64,000 nucleotides of DNA from Cytobacillus oceanisediminis (GCF_003182355.1 NZ_QGTW01000001.1:372001-436000); one strand, 5' to 3'. Positions 53,969 through 63,074 are shown, numbered from the stretch's first letter. Translations and numbers: made by a program. The notes: generated by a model from the letters alone, not told the origin.

Positions 53969-54100
53969 TGACGCGAACTGACCGATATATCGAAAAAGTG
54001 ACCGATATATCAGAAAAGTGACCGATAAAATTTGAATCTGACCGATATATTAAAAAACTGACCGATAAACAGGAGAAAGTAACCGATATATCCCGATCCA
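53969..54100 (+). repeat. Degenerate short tandem repeat (ACCGATA)
   Basis: At least six copies of TGACCGATATATC-type sequence, spaced about 20-24 nt, joined by A-rich linkers (GAAAAAG, AGAAAAG, TTAAAAAAC). The third and fifth copies are shortened to GACCGATAAA. It lies between a doubtful ORF and a gene terminator; no ORF or stable fold explains it. Confidence 0.7.
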
Positions 54101-54223
54101 TACAAATATTCGCAATAAAACTCGATCAAGCATGGCTTTATGACGACTATTACGCACAAATTATTAAAGAAATAGCTTTTTCAAATGCAAATACATAGAT
54201 GAAATGCATCCCTTTCAAAAAAA

Positions 54224-54251
54224 AGCGCAATCCCACTCAAAGGATTGCGCT
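54224..54251 (-). terminator. Terminator of the CidB/LrgB-like gene
   Basis: AGCGCAATCC / GGATTGCGCT stem with TTTTTTTT after it on the minus strand. Confidence 0.9.
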
Positions 54252-54254
54252 ACT

Positions 54255-54947
54255 TTATAATTGTATAAGCGGATAAACCCAAGGAAGTATGATAGAGGTA
54301 ATAATGGCCGAAGCCCCCATCGCAACGCTTGAAACGGCACCTGTAAGCGGGCCTTCCGCTACAGCCTGGCTTGTGCCGATCCCATGTGATACCGTTCCGA
54401 TCCCAAGCCCTCGTGAAAACGGATCAGAAATGTTCGTAAATGTTAAAAGAGCTGGCCCAAAAACAGCTCCAAATATGCCAGAGGTGATCACAAAAGCCGC
54501 CGCAAGCGCAGGATCCCCGCCGATTAGGACGACTGCTTCAATGGCCACAGGGGTTGTGACTGCTTTAACAGCAGATGTTGCCTGGATGGTATCAGACAGC
54601 CCTAGAGCTTTTGAAATCCAAACAGCTGAAAGAATAGTCGATAGTGTTCCAATAACTAGCCCAAATACGGCAGGCATTAATTTTTCCATTATGATCTCTC
54701 TATTTTTATATAAAGGCACTGCCAGGGCAACTGTAGCTGGACCCAATAAAGATGTTATCCATTCCTTGGCAGAGGAATATTGCTCATAGCTGATATCGAA
54801 TGAGCTGAGAATGCCAATCATAACAATCGTTGCGGTCAATATGGGTGTTGTGAATGGAGATACAACACGCCGTGATAGAACGGTTGCCCCAAAATATACA
54901 GCAATTGTAAGAATAATACTAAAGAGAGTGAGAATGTGACTGTTCAT
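54255..54947 (-). CDS. LrgB/CidB family membrane protein
   Basis: 230 aa with multiple membrane segments and the LrgB signature VISTSGIFGAVFGPALL-like region and GTVSHGIGTSQAVAEGP. LrgB/CidB proteins act with LrgA/CidA in overflow metabolism and control of murein hydrolase activity/lysis. It overlaps the CidA/LrgA-like gene by 29 nt, so translation is coupled. Confidence 0.9.
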   Translation of the reverse strand: MNSHILTLFSIILTIAVYFGATVLSRRVVSPFTTPILTATIVMIGILSSFDISYEQYSSAKEWITSLLGPATVALAVPLYKNREIIMEKLMPAVFGLVIGTLSTILSAVWISKALGLSDTIQATSAVKAVTTPVAIEAVVLIGGDPALAAAFVITSGIFGAVFGPALLTFTNISDPFSRGLGIGTVSHGIGTSQAVAEGPLTGAVSSVAMGASAIITSIILPWVYPLIQL

Positions 54948-55326
54948 GATGTGTTCGTTCCTTTTCCCTTCTTGATAAAGATTGAGTCAATCCAGCTGTG
55001 ATCAGTAAACCTATAATTGTACTTCCTGCAATCATAAGAAGCAATTGCATTCCGCTCGTTTTGATAAGTCCTGCATAATTCATTAAGCCTACCGCAAATG
55101 GGACGAAAAACAAGGCAAGATGTCTGATTAAAAACGATGTACTCTTCTCGATGTACCGAATCTGAATAATTCCGCTTGATAAAAAGATATATAAAAGAAT
55201 CATCCCCAGCACACTGGCTGGTATAGGCAAATGAAGGATTCCTACTATAAAACTGGAAAGTTGGTAAATCGCCCAAAGCAAAAATAACTGAGATAAAAAC
55301 ATCAAAACATTTTTCACATATAACAT
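54919..55326 (-). CDS. LrgA/CidA family holin-like protein
   Basis: 135 aa with four membrane segments (FLLWAIYQLSSFIVGI, PIPASVLGMILLYIFL, FFVPFAVGLMNYAGL, LLLMIAGSTIIGLLITAG). The PIPxSVxGM and PxxVGLM motifs are CidA/LrgA hallmarks. A polar tail overlaps the partner gene. It pairs with the downstream LrgB-like gene. Confidence 0.9.
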   Translation of the reverse strand: MLYVKNVLMFLSQLFLLWAIYQLSSFIVGILHLPIPASVLGMILLYIFLSSGIIQIRYIEKSTSFLIRHLALFFVPFAVGLMNYAGLIKTSGMQLLLMIAGSTIIGLLITAGLTQSLSRREKERTHHEQSHSHSL

Positions 55327-55601
55327 TCCTTTCGATACTCAAAATAAAATTATAGCATCGAACATTCAGAATGGAAACCGGTAAAACCATGTCTGTGACT
55401 TGATACAGTTCCACCTCTTTTCGTTTTGTATGAATGCACAAAAACCAAAATTATGTATCACCTTGGCAGCAGTTTATTTAATATCAGAGCTAGCATCATT
55501 ACAACCCTATCTTTTAGATCCCATCATTCCATCATCCCCTACTCGAATATTTCAGAATATTCCTATTGCCTGTCAAAAGGTCGATGTTAAATACGCAAAA
55601 A

Positions 55602-55629
55602 AACGCTCAGAGAAGAAACTCTGAGCGTT
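55602..55629 (-). terminator. Terminator between pyruvate oxidase and CidA-like gene
   Basis: AACGCTCAGAG / CTCTGAGCGTT stem with a T-run on the minus strand. It separates the oxidase transcript from the CidA/CidB pair. The intervening 55327-55601 has no other feature; a plus frame there is not credible. Confidence 0.85.
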
Positions 55630-55656
55630 GCTGCTATTATTCTGTCCATCCCATTT

Positions 55657-57357
55657 TTATAGCGGCGGCTTATGGATGGTACCTTCCTGGAACAATTCTT
55701 TGACCATATGCCGGGCATATCCTGTCATTTGGGCGAAAGTGATTTTTGCCGGCAATGGCGCTTCATTAGCATCCACCACGACATCTATAATACATGGTTT
55801 CCTATGAGAGACCGCTTTTTCTAAAGCCGGCAGGATGTCATCAGGGTGCTCGACCCTGTATCCAATTCCTCCGCAAATGTCTGCATAACGGGCAAAGTCC
55901 GGATTTTGGAGATTGGTGCCGAACTCTGCATTTCCCATTACTTCTTGTTCAAACTTAATCATGGCAATTTTGTGGTTGTTAAACACAATACATACCAGCG
56001 GAAGGTCGTATTTCACAGCTGTCACAAAGTCATTCATCATCATTTGAAATCCGCCATCCCCGCAAACGGCAAAGACCTGCTTATGCGGATAAGCAATCCG
56101 GCCAGCGATGGCGCCAGGTAATCCGCAGCCTAATGTAGCCAGCCAGCCGGAAGTGATAAATTTTTGATTCTTCATTTTAAAATGCCTTGCCATCCAAACG
56201 GTTACATTCCCAACATCCACGGAAAGAATGGCATCATCCGCTGCAACTTGCTGAAGAGCCCCTACCACACGCTGGGGTTTAATTGGAACGGAGTTATCCG
56301 CCTCCTGCTCTTCCAATCTGGTCCACCAGTCATTCATTTGGCTCTGGTATTTTTGAAGAAATGCTCCATCATTAGGTGTTTGAATCAAAACCGTTAGCTT
56401 GCTGAGTGTCAGTTCAGAATCACCAGCCAAACCTACATCAACCGGATAACGCTTGCCGATTTGGGAGGGATCTTTATCAATATGGATAGTCTTTGCATTT
56501 TCAGGCAGGAACCCAGTAAACGGGAAAGAGGTACCGACCATGATTAACGTATCCGCCTCTTCCATTGCAAGGGTTGCAGGCTTGGTTCCAAGCAATCCAA
56601 GACCTCCAAGGCAAAGAGGATGGTCATCCGGAACGATGCCTTTACCAGGCAAAGTCAGGACAATGGGCGCGTTTAATTTCTCTGCAAAACGAATCAAAGA
56701 GTCACGTGCCCCTCTTGCTCCTTTTCCAGCTAAAATGATTGGTTTTTCCGCCTTATTTAAAAGTTTCTCTGCCTGCTGTATATCCTGCTGCTGTGGAATT
56801 TGATCGGACTGAACCAAGGTCGTACTGGTTACACGGGCACCTCGCTCAATTTCCATTTTCGGGATATCATCAGGGATAATCAGCACCGATACGCCTTTCT
56901 TATCATAGGCAGCCCGAACCGCCTGATTGACAACAGTCGGCAGCTGTTCTGCTGACATCACGGTTTGGCTGTAAACAGCTACATCTTTAAAAAGGTTTGC
57001 CAGATCAACCTCCTGAAAAAAATCAGAGCCCATTAAATCTGTCTCTACCTGCCCCGCAATGGCTAATACGGGTACTTTGTCGAGCTTTGCATCATATAGG
57101 CCATTCAATAAATGAATGGCACCGGGACCGGCAATCCCCATACAAACTCCCAGTTTTCCTGTTAATTTTGCATAGGAAGCGGCTGCTAAAGCTCCTGCTT
57201 CCTCATGCCGTACTTGAACAAAATCAAGCTGCTCCTTCCTTTTTCGAATAGATTCAATTAATGAATTTATCGAATCCCCAGGCATTCCGTAAATGTGGTC
57301 AACGCCCCATTCAATTAACATATCCATCATGGCGTCGCCTGCCCTTTTCCTAAACAT
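55657..57357 (-). CDS. Pyruvate oxidase (ThDP/FAD; PoxB/CidC type)
   Basis: 566 aa. ThDP Glu motif (VRHEEAGALAAASYAKL), GDGGFQMMMNDFVTAVKY...FNNHKIAMIKFE and central FAD-binding domain (ILAGKGARGARD, GLLGTKPA). It oxidises pyruvate to acetate (or acetyl-P) + CO2, coupled to quinone or O2. The C-terminus lacks an extended E. coli-type lipid-binding tail. In Staphylococcus cidC is next to cidA-cidB; the same neighbours appear here in reversed order, which supports a link between overflow acetate and CidAB. Confidence 0.88.
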   Translation of the reverse strand: MFRKRAGDAMMDMLIEWGVDHIYGMPGDSINSLIESIRKRKEQLDFVQVRHEEAGALAAASYAKLTGKLGVCMGIAGPGAIHLLNGLYDAKLDKVPVLAIAGQVETDLMGSDFFQEVDLANLFKDVAVYSQTVMSAEQLPTVVNQAVRAAYDKKGVSVLIIPDDIPKMEIERGARVTSTTLVQSDQIPQQQDIQQAEKLLNKAEKPIILAGKGARGARDSLIRFAEKLNAPIVLTLPGKGIVPDDHPLCLGGLGLLGTKPATLAMEEADTLIMVGTSFPFTGFLPENAKTIHIDKDPSQIGKRYPVDVGLAGDSELTLSKLTVLIQTPNDGAFLQKYQSQMNDWWTRLEEQEADNSVPIKPQRVVGALQQVAADDAILSVDVGNVTVWMARHFKMKNQKFITSGWLATLGCGLPGAIAGRIAYPHKQVFAVCGDGGFQMMMNDFVTAVKYDLPLVCIVFNNHKIAMIKFEQEVMGNAEFGTNLQNPDFARYADICGGIGYRVEHPDDILPALEKAVSHRKPCIIDVVVDANEAPLPAKITFAQMTGYARHMVKELFQEGTIHKPPL

Positions 57358-57544
57358 AAGCTATCGCCTCCTATTTCAGTTATTGATAGTATGACCAATT
57401 AAATAGGAAACAATTTTATGAATGTTTAAAAGCTAGATTGATGGAAGCTTAATCCCCTTGCGTGTATAACTCTTAAGAATCATTTCCCTCCTTGCGTGAA
57501 AACATAAGGAAAGATGTGGTCTGTTTTTGAAAGGAGGAAACGCT

Positions 57545-59053
57545 ATGGATAACGAAAAACAAATGGAAGAGCAGGAAGCAGCTGTAACAGAGGCTGTTGG
57601 AGAAATGGAAGTCGACCGGCTTGAATTTTATGGAGGAGCCTTTACGTCTACCCTCCCTCTTGTATTTTTTATCATTTGGGCCATTGTTTTAAGTGTGTTA
57701 AAGCTGGTTACGGAAGAAGCCCTTGTGTTGGGAATGGTAATGGGGATTGCGTTTGGCTTATTTTTTGTGAAATCCAAGTGGCGGGATTATGCCCAGGCTC
57801 TGATTACTGGAATGGCTCAGCCGATTGGCGTCATTTCCGTTATCGCCTGGTTTTGGGCCGGAATGTTTGCGAAGCTGCTTGCAGCTGGCGGTCTTGTAGA
57901 GGGTCTGATCTGGTTTGGATTTGTTGCGAATTTAAAGGGCGGATTACTGGTTGGCGTTACATTCCTGCTTGCTGGTCTGTTTTCAACAGCAGTTGGGACC
58001 GGATATGGCACAGTCGCCACGTTCGGGATTCTCATGTATCCTGCCGGGATCATTTTGGGGGCTGACCCTGTTGTATTGCTTGCTGCGATATTAAGCGGTG
58101 CTGTTTTCGGGGACAATCTCGCACCTGTTTCCGATACCACGATCGTTTCTGCAACAACTCAGGAAGCGGATGTACCTGGGGTCGTCCGTTCGAGAATAAA
58201 ATATTCACTGGCTGCAGCCATTCCTGCTTTTATTATGTTTATTATTTTTGGCGGCGGCGGAGCCGGTGTTGAAAATCCTGCAGTCATTTCACAGCTGGAG
58301 GAGCAAGTTTCACCTGTCGGATTATTTATGTTAATTCCGTTTATTTTGGTCCTGACATTAGCTCTCATGGGACGACATTTAGTAACTACTTTAACATGGG
58401 GAATCGTCGCATCGATCGCGGTTATTTTCCTGACAGGAACTTCATTAACAACGGTTCTTAATTTTTCCCGGGATGAACTGGGAAACCCCGTTGTAGGCGG
58501 AGCCTTAATGAGCGGGATCGGCGGATATTTTAATATGGCCATCCTGATTTTGTTTATCCTCGCAGCTGCGCATATTATGGAGCTTGCCGGAACAATGGAG
58601 AGAATAAAAAGCTTCTTTTTAAAAATCATTAACGGCGTAGTCAAAAGAGCAGAGCTGTCCATATTTGGAATTGTGGCTTTCCTGAATGTGTTCATTACCA
58701 TTAACACGGCTGCAGAAATTACAGCAGGTCCCTTCGTACGCCAGCTCGGCAAAGAATTTCATATCCACCCTTATCGGCGGGCCAATTTCCTTGACACGGT
58801 TTCCTCTTCATTAGGTTATATTTTCCCCTGGAGCGGAGGCGTATTGCTTGCATGGGCTACAATCAAAGGTGCTGCCCAGCAATTCGGATTCCTCCCCATC
58901 GTGGGACCAACCGAGGTATTCCCTTTTGTCTTTCAGGGATGGTTTCTGCTTCTGGTCATGCTGATTGCAGCATTAACTGGCTGGGGCCTGCGATTTGAAG
59001 GAAAAAATGGGGAAGAACTAAAGCGTGAGGAATTTGAAGCTTACCAAAAATAG
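57545..59053 (+). CDS. NhaC-type Na+/H+ antiporter family protein
   Basis: 502 aa, about 12 membrane segments. The NhaC pattern is seen in VGTGYGTVATFGILMYP and FGDNLAPVSDTTIVSATTQEADV, with TSSSLGYIFPWSGGVLLA-like region near the C-terminus. It exchanges Na+ for H+ or a related metabolite (malate-2H+/Na+-lactate-like branch). ATG 57545 follows GAAAGGAGG; the upstream frame at 57527 overlaps that site. It diverges from the pyruvate oxidase gene, 187 nt away. Confidence 0.88.
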   Translation: MDNEKQMEEQEAAVTEAVGEMEVDRLEFYGGAFTSTLPLVFFIIWAIVLSVLKLVTEEALVLGMVMGIAFGLFFVKSKWRDYAQALITGMAQPIGVISVIAWFWAGMFAKLLAAGGLVEGLIWFGFVANLKGGLLVGVTFLLAGLFSTAVGTGYGTVATFGILMYPAGIILGADPVVLLAAILSGAVFGDNLAPVSDTTIVSATTQEADVPGVVRSRIKYSLAAAIPAFIMFIIFGGGGAGVENPAVISQLEEQVSPVGLFMLIPFILVLTLALMGRHLVTTLTWGIVASIAVIFLTGTSLTTVLNFSRDELGNPVVGGALMSGIGGYFNMAILILFILAAAHIMELAGTMERIKSFFLKIINGVVKRAELSIFGIVAFLNVFITINTAAEITAGPFVRQLGKEFHIHPYRRANFLDTVSSSLGYIFPWSGGVLLAWATIKGAAQQFGFLPIVGPTEVFPFVFQGWFLLLVMLIAALTGWGLRFEGKNGEELKREEFEAYQK

Positions 59054-59068
59054 TACAATCCCAATAGA

Positions 59069-59091
59069 AAAAGGACCCTTGGCAGTCCTTT
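59069..59091 (+). terminator. Terminator of the NhaC-type gene
   Basis: AAAAGGAC / GTCCTTTT stem with a T-run. Confidence 0.75.
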
Positions 59092-59115
59092 TTCTATGTT
59101 TTATTAACATAAACT

Positions 59116-59571
59116 CTAAGCAGATACTTCTACAATCATGCTGCTTTGGATTGGTTTCCCTTGGTATACTAATGCTCCATGATTGTTTGAATGGAGCGTA
59201 ACTTTTATTTCATTTTTTCCTTCTTGTAAAGAACCTAAATGATAATATTCTCCATATAAACGATTGATTTTTTCACCATTTATATATAAGTGGGCATGGC
59301 CTTCATTATAGCTTGGTTGGTTCATTCCTACCTTATCGGGTGCAAATATAAAATGATCCAGCTGAACTTTCAGCAGCCATGTGCCCGAGTAGTCTTCCGT
59401 CACGAAAATGTTTACATTTGGAACTTCATATCCTTGTGGAATTTCCACATCACCATGGTCCATATGATTCTTAGTGGCATCTGCGTGATTGTGTGGATTC
59501 TGGCTTGTAAAATAAAAAAAGAATCCTAAAAAAAGTACGAAGAAAAATAAAAAACTCCTTAACCTTTCCAT
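59116..59571 (-). CDS. Membrane-anchored extracytoplasmic protein, His-rich
   Basis: 151 aa: one N-terminal helix (FLFFFVLFLGFFFYFTS), then QNPHNHADATKNHMDHGD, a His-rich linker, and a beta-rich domain (VNIFVTEDYSGTWLLKVQL, GHAHLYINGEKINR, LHSNNHGALVYQGKPI). Its GHAHLY and LHSNNHGA motifs suggest a metal-binding cupredoxin- or YtkA-like fold. It is 25 nt downstream of DUF2243, presumably the same operon, which suggests a metal or respiratory role (inference). Confidence 0.7.
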   Translation of the reverse strand: MERLRSFLFFFVLFLGFFFYFTSQNPHNHADATKNHMDHGDVEIPQGYEVPNVNIFVTEDYSGTWLLKVQLDHFIFAPDKVGMNQPSYNEGHAHLYINGEKINRLYGEYYHLGSLQEGKNEIKVTLHSNNHGALVYQGKPIQSSMIVEVSA

Positions 59572-59596
59572 TTAAAACCTCACTTTAAAATTTAAA

Positions 59597-60040
59597 TTAT
59601 GCTGTTTTTTCCATGCGCTTGATCATATAACCAATAATAACAAGCAAAAGGCCGATCGCTAAAAAAGCTAAATCATATAACATAGGATTATCAGCTGATG
59701 GTTTAACACGATGAACTTGGAGAATATGATGATCCACAATCCCTTCCACGAGATTGAATGTACCGCCGCCTATAAAAATACTTCCGAGAAAAACCTTCCA
59801 GCTATTTCCGAGTTGATTCTTTCTGGCATCTTGGAAAATTTTCACCCCGCCCCAAATCAGTTTAGCCGAAAATAACGCAGTAAATAGCCCATCTGTAAAA
59901 ATCTCAAGCTGAGGATTAGGACTTAGGATCATATGGTGCCATTGAAGCAGCTGATGAAATAATATCCCATCTATTGCCCCTAATAACCCCAATCCAAGAA
60001 TAAAGCCGGCTATAAATAAATTTTTGTTTTCTTTTTTCAA
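59597..60040 (-). CDS. DUF2243 family membrane protein
   Basis: 147 aa, four membrane segments: LFIAGFILGLGLLGAIDGILFHQLLQWHHM, FTDGLFTALFSAKLIWGG, VFLGSIFIGGGTFNLVEGIVDHHILQVHRV, and a C-terminal helix. The conserved HQLLQWHHM and DHHILQVHRV motifs define DUF2243 and suggest a metal- or haem-linked membrane protein. TTG 60040 is chosen: GAGGGTG is 8 nt upstream. Confidence 0.85.
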   Translation of the reverse strand: MKKENKNLFIAGFILGLGLLGAIDGILFHQLLQWHHMILSPNPQLEIFTDGLFTALFSAKLIWGGVKIFQDARKNQLGNSWKVFLGSIFIGGGTFNLVEGIVDHHILQVHRVKPSADNPMLYDLAFLAIGLLLVIIGYMIKRMEKTA

Positions 60041-60402
60041 ATAAAGCACCCTCTGCAAAAAATTGTTTACTTCGAGTAGTGCCCAAAAATAGTGGACATT
60101 ATACATTTTAGAGATTTGGCTATCCACATAATTTAGTACAAAAATAAGGGAACCGCATTGGTGTTGCAGTTCCGATCATTCACAGTAAAAATCGCTTATG
60201 AATGATTACTCAAAAACACTCAGTTTCGCTCTGATCGTTAAGGTGATGGACGGATACTCCCCGTTTCGTAAAACATGATTTATCATACAATTATCAATAT
60301 GAAATCAACCAGCAGTCTATATTTCCCGCTTTATACCTCCATCATAATTTAATTGAATATAGGTATACTAATCCTTGAGATTTCGACGGAAGGATAATAG
60401 CT
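60041..60402. other. Intergenic region with inverted repeats
   Basis: No gene. Two inverted repeats: GGAACcGCA / TGCaGTTCC (about 60148-60173) and ATCATTCA / TGAATGAT (60175-60206). They may be terminators or mobile-element scars. Confidence 0.35.
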
Positions 60403-61344
60403 ATGACCAAAGAAAGAGACATGCAAAAGGTTCTAAAAAGATTAGCTGATTCGGATCAAAAAATTAATTTCAAAAAAGCTGTTAGCTTAACCCCTGACAT
60501 GCAAGCCTACCTGAATTATTACGGATTTCATTTAAAAAACATCGATTATCATTTTGGAAAAATAGATATTAATGGAACGCAAATTATGGTGCAAATGTTT
60601 TCATCGGAACAAAGTATTGGGACGATTATATTGTTGCATGGTTACTTGGATCATGTAGGGATTTTAAAAAATATCATCCAACATTTAAACGACCATAAAT
60701 ACCGGGTGATCAGCTATGATTTACAAGGCCATGGCCTGTCTGAAGGAGAAATAGCCTCTGTTAAAAGTTTTTCCGCTTATGTAGAAACGCTTGAAAAGTT
60801 AATGAACAAAACAAAGCAAGAAATATCCGGTCCCTTTTATGGGATTGGGCATAGTACAGGTGGGGCTATTTTGATCAATTATGTTTTAAAGCAGAAAGAA
60901 ACAAATTTTAACAAAATTATACTGATTGCTCCTTTGGTTAGATCGAACCTATGGTTTTTTTCAAAAATGGGTTTTTATCTCATGCGACAGTTCCCATTCA
61001 TTAAGGAGATTCGCAGGAATTTTCGCGACAATTCCTCAGATAAACAATTTATCAACTTCATAAAAAACGATCCTTTGCAGCCAAAAGCCATTCCAACAGA
61101 CTGGTTAAGTTCACTCATCCATTGGAACAAGGAAATTCAAACCTATCCCCCGACTAATAAAGAAACTCTGTTGATTCAAGGAACAGAAGACAAGACTGTA
61201 GAGTGGAAGTATAATCTAAATTTTATTGAGGAAAAGTTCAGCAACTTACATGTTTGCCTTATTAAAAACGGAAGACATCAATTATTTAATGAAAAACCCG
61301 ATATTCGTGACCAGGTGTTCCAAAAGATTGTCCGGTTTTTGTAA
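60403..61344 (+). CDS. Alpha/beta hydrolase (lysophospholipase/monoacylglycerol lipase type)
   Basis: 313 aa. Oxyanion region LLHGYLDHVG, the DLQGHGLSEG motif, nucleophile elbow GHSTGG, and a C-terminal GTEDKTVEW (Asp) and GRHQLFNE (His). Serine-hydrolase family, likely acting on monoacylglycerol or lysophospholipid; exact substrate unknown. The nucleophile loop has Ser-Thr-Gly-Gly, normal for this group. GGAAGGA precedes ATG 60403. Confidence 0.85.
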   Translation: MTKERDMQKVLKRLADSDQKINFKKAVSLTPDMQAYLNYYGFHLKNIDYHFGKIDINGTQIMVQMFSSEQSIGTIILLHGYLDHVGILKNIIQHLNDHKYRVISYDLQGHGLSEGEIASVKSFSAYVETLEKLMNKTKQEISGPFYGIGHSTGGAILINYVLKQKETNFNKIILIAPLVRSNLWFFSKMGFYLMRQFPFIKEIRRNFRDNSSDKQFINFIKNDPLQPKAIPTDWLSSLIHWNKEIQTYPPTNKETLLIQGTEDKTVEWKYNLNFIEEKFSNLHVCLIKNGRHQLFNEKPDIRDQVFQKIVRFL

Positions 61345-61359
61345 AAAGGAGGGCGTGTT

Positions 61360-61428
61360 TTGTTTTTTGAGCATATATTTGAATTTTTACAGACAACTTT
61401 TCCAATAGCGTTTCCGGCAGTTAACTAA
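61360..61428 (+). CDS. Possible small peptide (22 aa)
   Basis: TTG start with AAGGAGGG 7 nt ahead, then FFEHIFEFLQTTFPIAFPAVN and a stop. A strong ribosome site directly behind the hydrolase gene and ahead of a terminator is the only evidence. Confidence 0.25.
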   Translation: MFFEHIFEFLQTTFPIAFPAVN

Positions 61429-61437
61429 ATAAGGAAA

Positions 61438-61470
61438 AGACAAAAGTGTGGGTATTATCCACTGTTGTCT
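61438..61470. terminator. Terminator between convergent genes
   Basis: AGACAA-aAGTG / CACT-gTTGTCT stem. Converging genes lie on both sides. Confidence 0.6.
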
Positions 61471-61492
61471 CTTCCTATTTTCAACTTATTTA

Positions 61493-62401
61493 TTACTGTT
61501 CTTTCTCAGCAGCGGTTGCTTCTGCTTTTGTTTTATGAACAGTTCCAAATGGATGCTGCGGCGGTGCATAGATTGAGTAGAGTTTAAGCGGCTGATATCC
61601 CGAATTGATTAAATTGTGCCATTTGCCAGCAGGGATAAGGATTGCAAAGTCTTCAGAGACCTTCTCCTCAAAATCTAATCGATCTTTGCTATCCCCCATT
61701 TGAACAATTCCCTGACCTTCTTCAATACGCAAGAATTGATCCAGTTCAGGATGAATTTCTAATCCGATTTCCTCGCCAACATCAATACTCATCAAGGTCA
61801 GCTGCAAATGCTTCCCTGTCCATAGTGCGGTTCGAAAGGTATTATTTTGAGTGGTAGCTTCTTCAATATCCACGACAAAAGGTCCTGGTCCATAATCCGT
61901 TACTCGATTTGAAACTACCTCATGTAAAGAACCAAATCGTACGGCATTCTCTTGTTCACCATTCAAAGCCCATAAAAATACATTCTGGATTTGAGGATAT
62001 TGAGTAAGCAAACAAAACTTTTGATATTCCTTATAACCTTCCACTTCAGTTATATAAGCTTTTTGTAAACCATCTCTATAGTTTTGAAATGGAACTTGAT
62101 TGATTTGATACACTGGCTGACTCCCAGTTAGGCTGATATAAAGATTCGTAAACTGTGACAAATGAGCTTTTTTTCCTTCTAACGTATGGAGAATTTCATT
62201 TCTATGCTGTTCGTTTGGCGCTTCTTTTGCTAACAGTCTGTATAGCTCAATAGCTGAAGCTTCTCTTTTTAGGGCTCCAAGTATCGCTTCACATACTTGC
62301 TGATGATTTTCTTGTTGGTTTCTAAACATATTGTCTGTGTAATGCATTTGCGGGTTTACATGGTAAAATGGATAGGAATACGATTTAGGCCCGTAATACA
62401 T
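61493..62401 (-). CDS. Ferritin-like domain fused to a cupin
   Basis: 302 aa. Residues about 20-155 form a four-helix ferritin/rubrerythrin-like region (EAILGALKREASAIELYRLLAKEAP.., HRNEILHTLEGKKAHL.., AYITEVEGYKEYQKF.., WALNGEQENAVRFGSLHEVV), carrying several E and ExxH-type ligands. The C-terminal part is a cupin: TGKHLQLTLMSIDVGEEIGLEIHPELDQFLRI and AGKWHNLINSG. Cupins of this type usually occur alone. ATG 62401 follows GAAGGGA; GTG 62419 is weaker. Confidence 0.75.
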   Translation of the reverse strand: MYYGPKSYSYPFYHVNPQMHYTDNMFRNQQENHQQVCEAILGALKREASAIELYRLLAKEAPNEQHRNEILHTLEGKKAHLSQFTNLYISLTGSQPVYQINQVPFQNYRDGLQKAYITEVEGYKEYQKFCLLTQYPQIQNVFLWALNGEQENAVRFGSLHEVVSNRVTDYGPGPFVVDIEEATTQNNTFRTALWTGKHLQLTLMSIDVGEEIGLEIHPELDQFLRIEEGQGIVQMGDSKDRLDFEEKVSEDFAILIPAGKWHNLINSGYQPLKLYSIYAPPQHPFGTVHKTKAEATAAEKEQ

Positions 62402-62496
62402 TTTAGTCATTCCCTTCACAGGTTTCTAAAAGCATCATATGTCTATGTGCTGAGAATGTACGTTGGTTTATATAGCCTTTAAAGGATTGGTTTTCC

Positions 62497-62526
62497 AAAA
62501 AAGCTGCCAAAATCGGCAGCTTTTTA
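62497..62526 (-). terminator. Terminator of the ParB-like gene
   Basis: AGCTGCC / GGCAGCT stem with T-runs on both sides. Confidence 0.85.
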
Positions 62527-62600
62527 TTCTTAATACTACTCTCTTGTTTGGGACTGTTTAAACTTTATTCTATTAATATCAATCTTTAAAGGCGGCAAAG

Positions 62601-63074
62601 TTATTTCTTGTTTCTCAGCATTTCATCCACTGTATTTTTCATCGCGAAAATTACCGTTTTTTTGTAACGTGCAGCAATGTGCAGCACTCTTATTTGTTCA
62701 GACCTGGAAAGGTTTTTAAAACGGTGTTCCTGTTTCAAAAAAGAACGGGCGATTGACCAGCTGGCAGGCATTAAGGGGAAGTCATCCAGAGGCTGTTTGT
62801 TCCGTAATCGATATAGCCACGATAGGATTCCAGTAGAATTACTTTTATCAACAATACATGGTGCATAAATGTTTTTGGTGTGTTTTTTCAGAGATTCCAA
62901 TCGTTCATGACCGCTAACAATAATATAGGTATCATCCTTCCGATTCTTTTTCACCACCAACACAAACATACAGTCCCACATTAATCTCTGAAGCCTTTTT
63001 AGATGCTCTGTAATTTTCAGCGATAAATCCGGCTTGATTTTGTTCAGCGGGATATACTCTATGGTAAATTTCAT
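62601..63074 (-). CDS. ParB/Srx-like domain protein
   Basis: 157 aa. N-terminal half resembles a ParB N-terminal (ParB/sulfiredoxin-like nucleotidase) domain: IEYIPLNKIKPDLSL, VLVVKKNRKDDTYIIVSGHERLESLKKH, with the G-H-E-R motif in place of GERR. The C-terminal half is basic and helical (SWSIARSFLKQEHRFKNLSRSEQIRVLHIAARYKKTV), perhaps DNA-binding. Found alone, without ParA. It is about 250 nt from the hairpin-repeat array. Confidence 0.65.
   Translation of the reverse strand: MKFTIEYIPLNKIKPDLSLKITEHLKRLQRLMWDCMFVLVVKKNRKDDTYIIVSGHERLESLKKHTKNIYAPCIVDKSNSTGILSWLYRLRNKQPLDDFPLMPASWSIARSFLKQEHRFKNLSRSEQIRVLHIAARYKKTVIFAMKNTVDEMLRNKK

Noticed and set aside
53969..54100. CRISPR array or origin iterons
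   Set aside because: Units are too short and degenerate, with no spacers; no replication gene or DnaA-box cluster is adjacent.
54289..54789. 166-aa plus-strand ORF
   Set aside because: Antisense shadow of the LrgB-like gene; Ala/Pro-rich sequence without a ribosome site.
55400..55624. 74-aa plus-strand ORF
   Set aside because: Ends in a terminator stem and lacks a ribosome site and family features.
58159..58752. 197-aa minus-strand ORF
   Set aside because: Antisense of the NhaC-type transporter, whose plus-strand motifs are clear.
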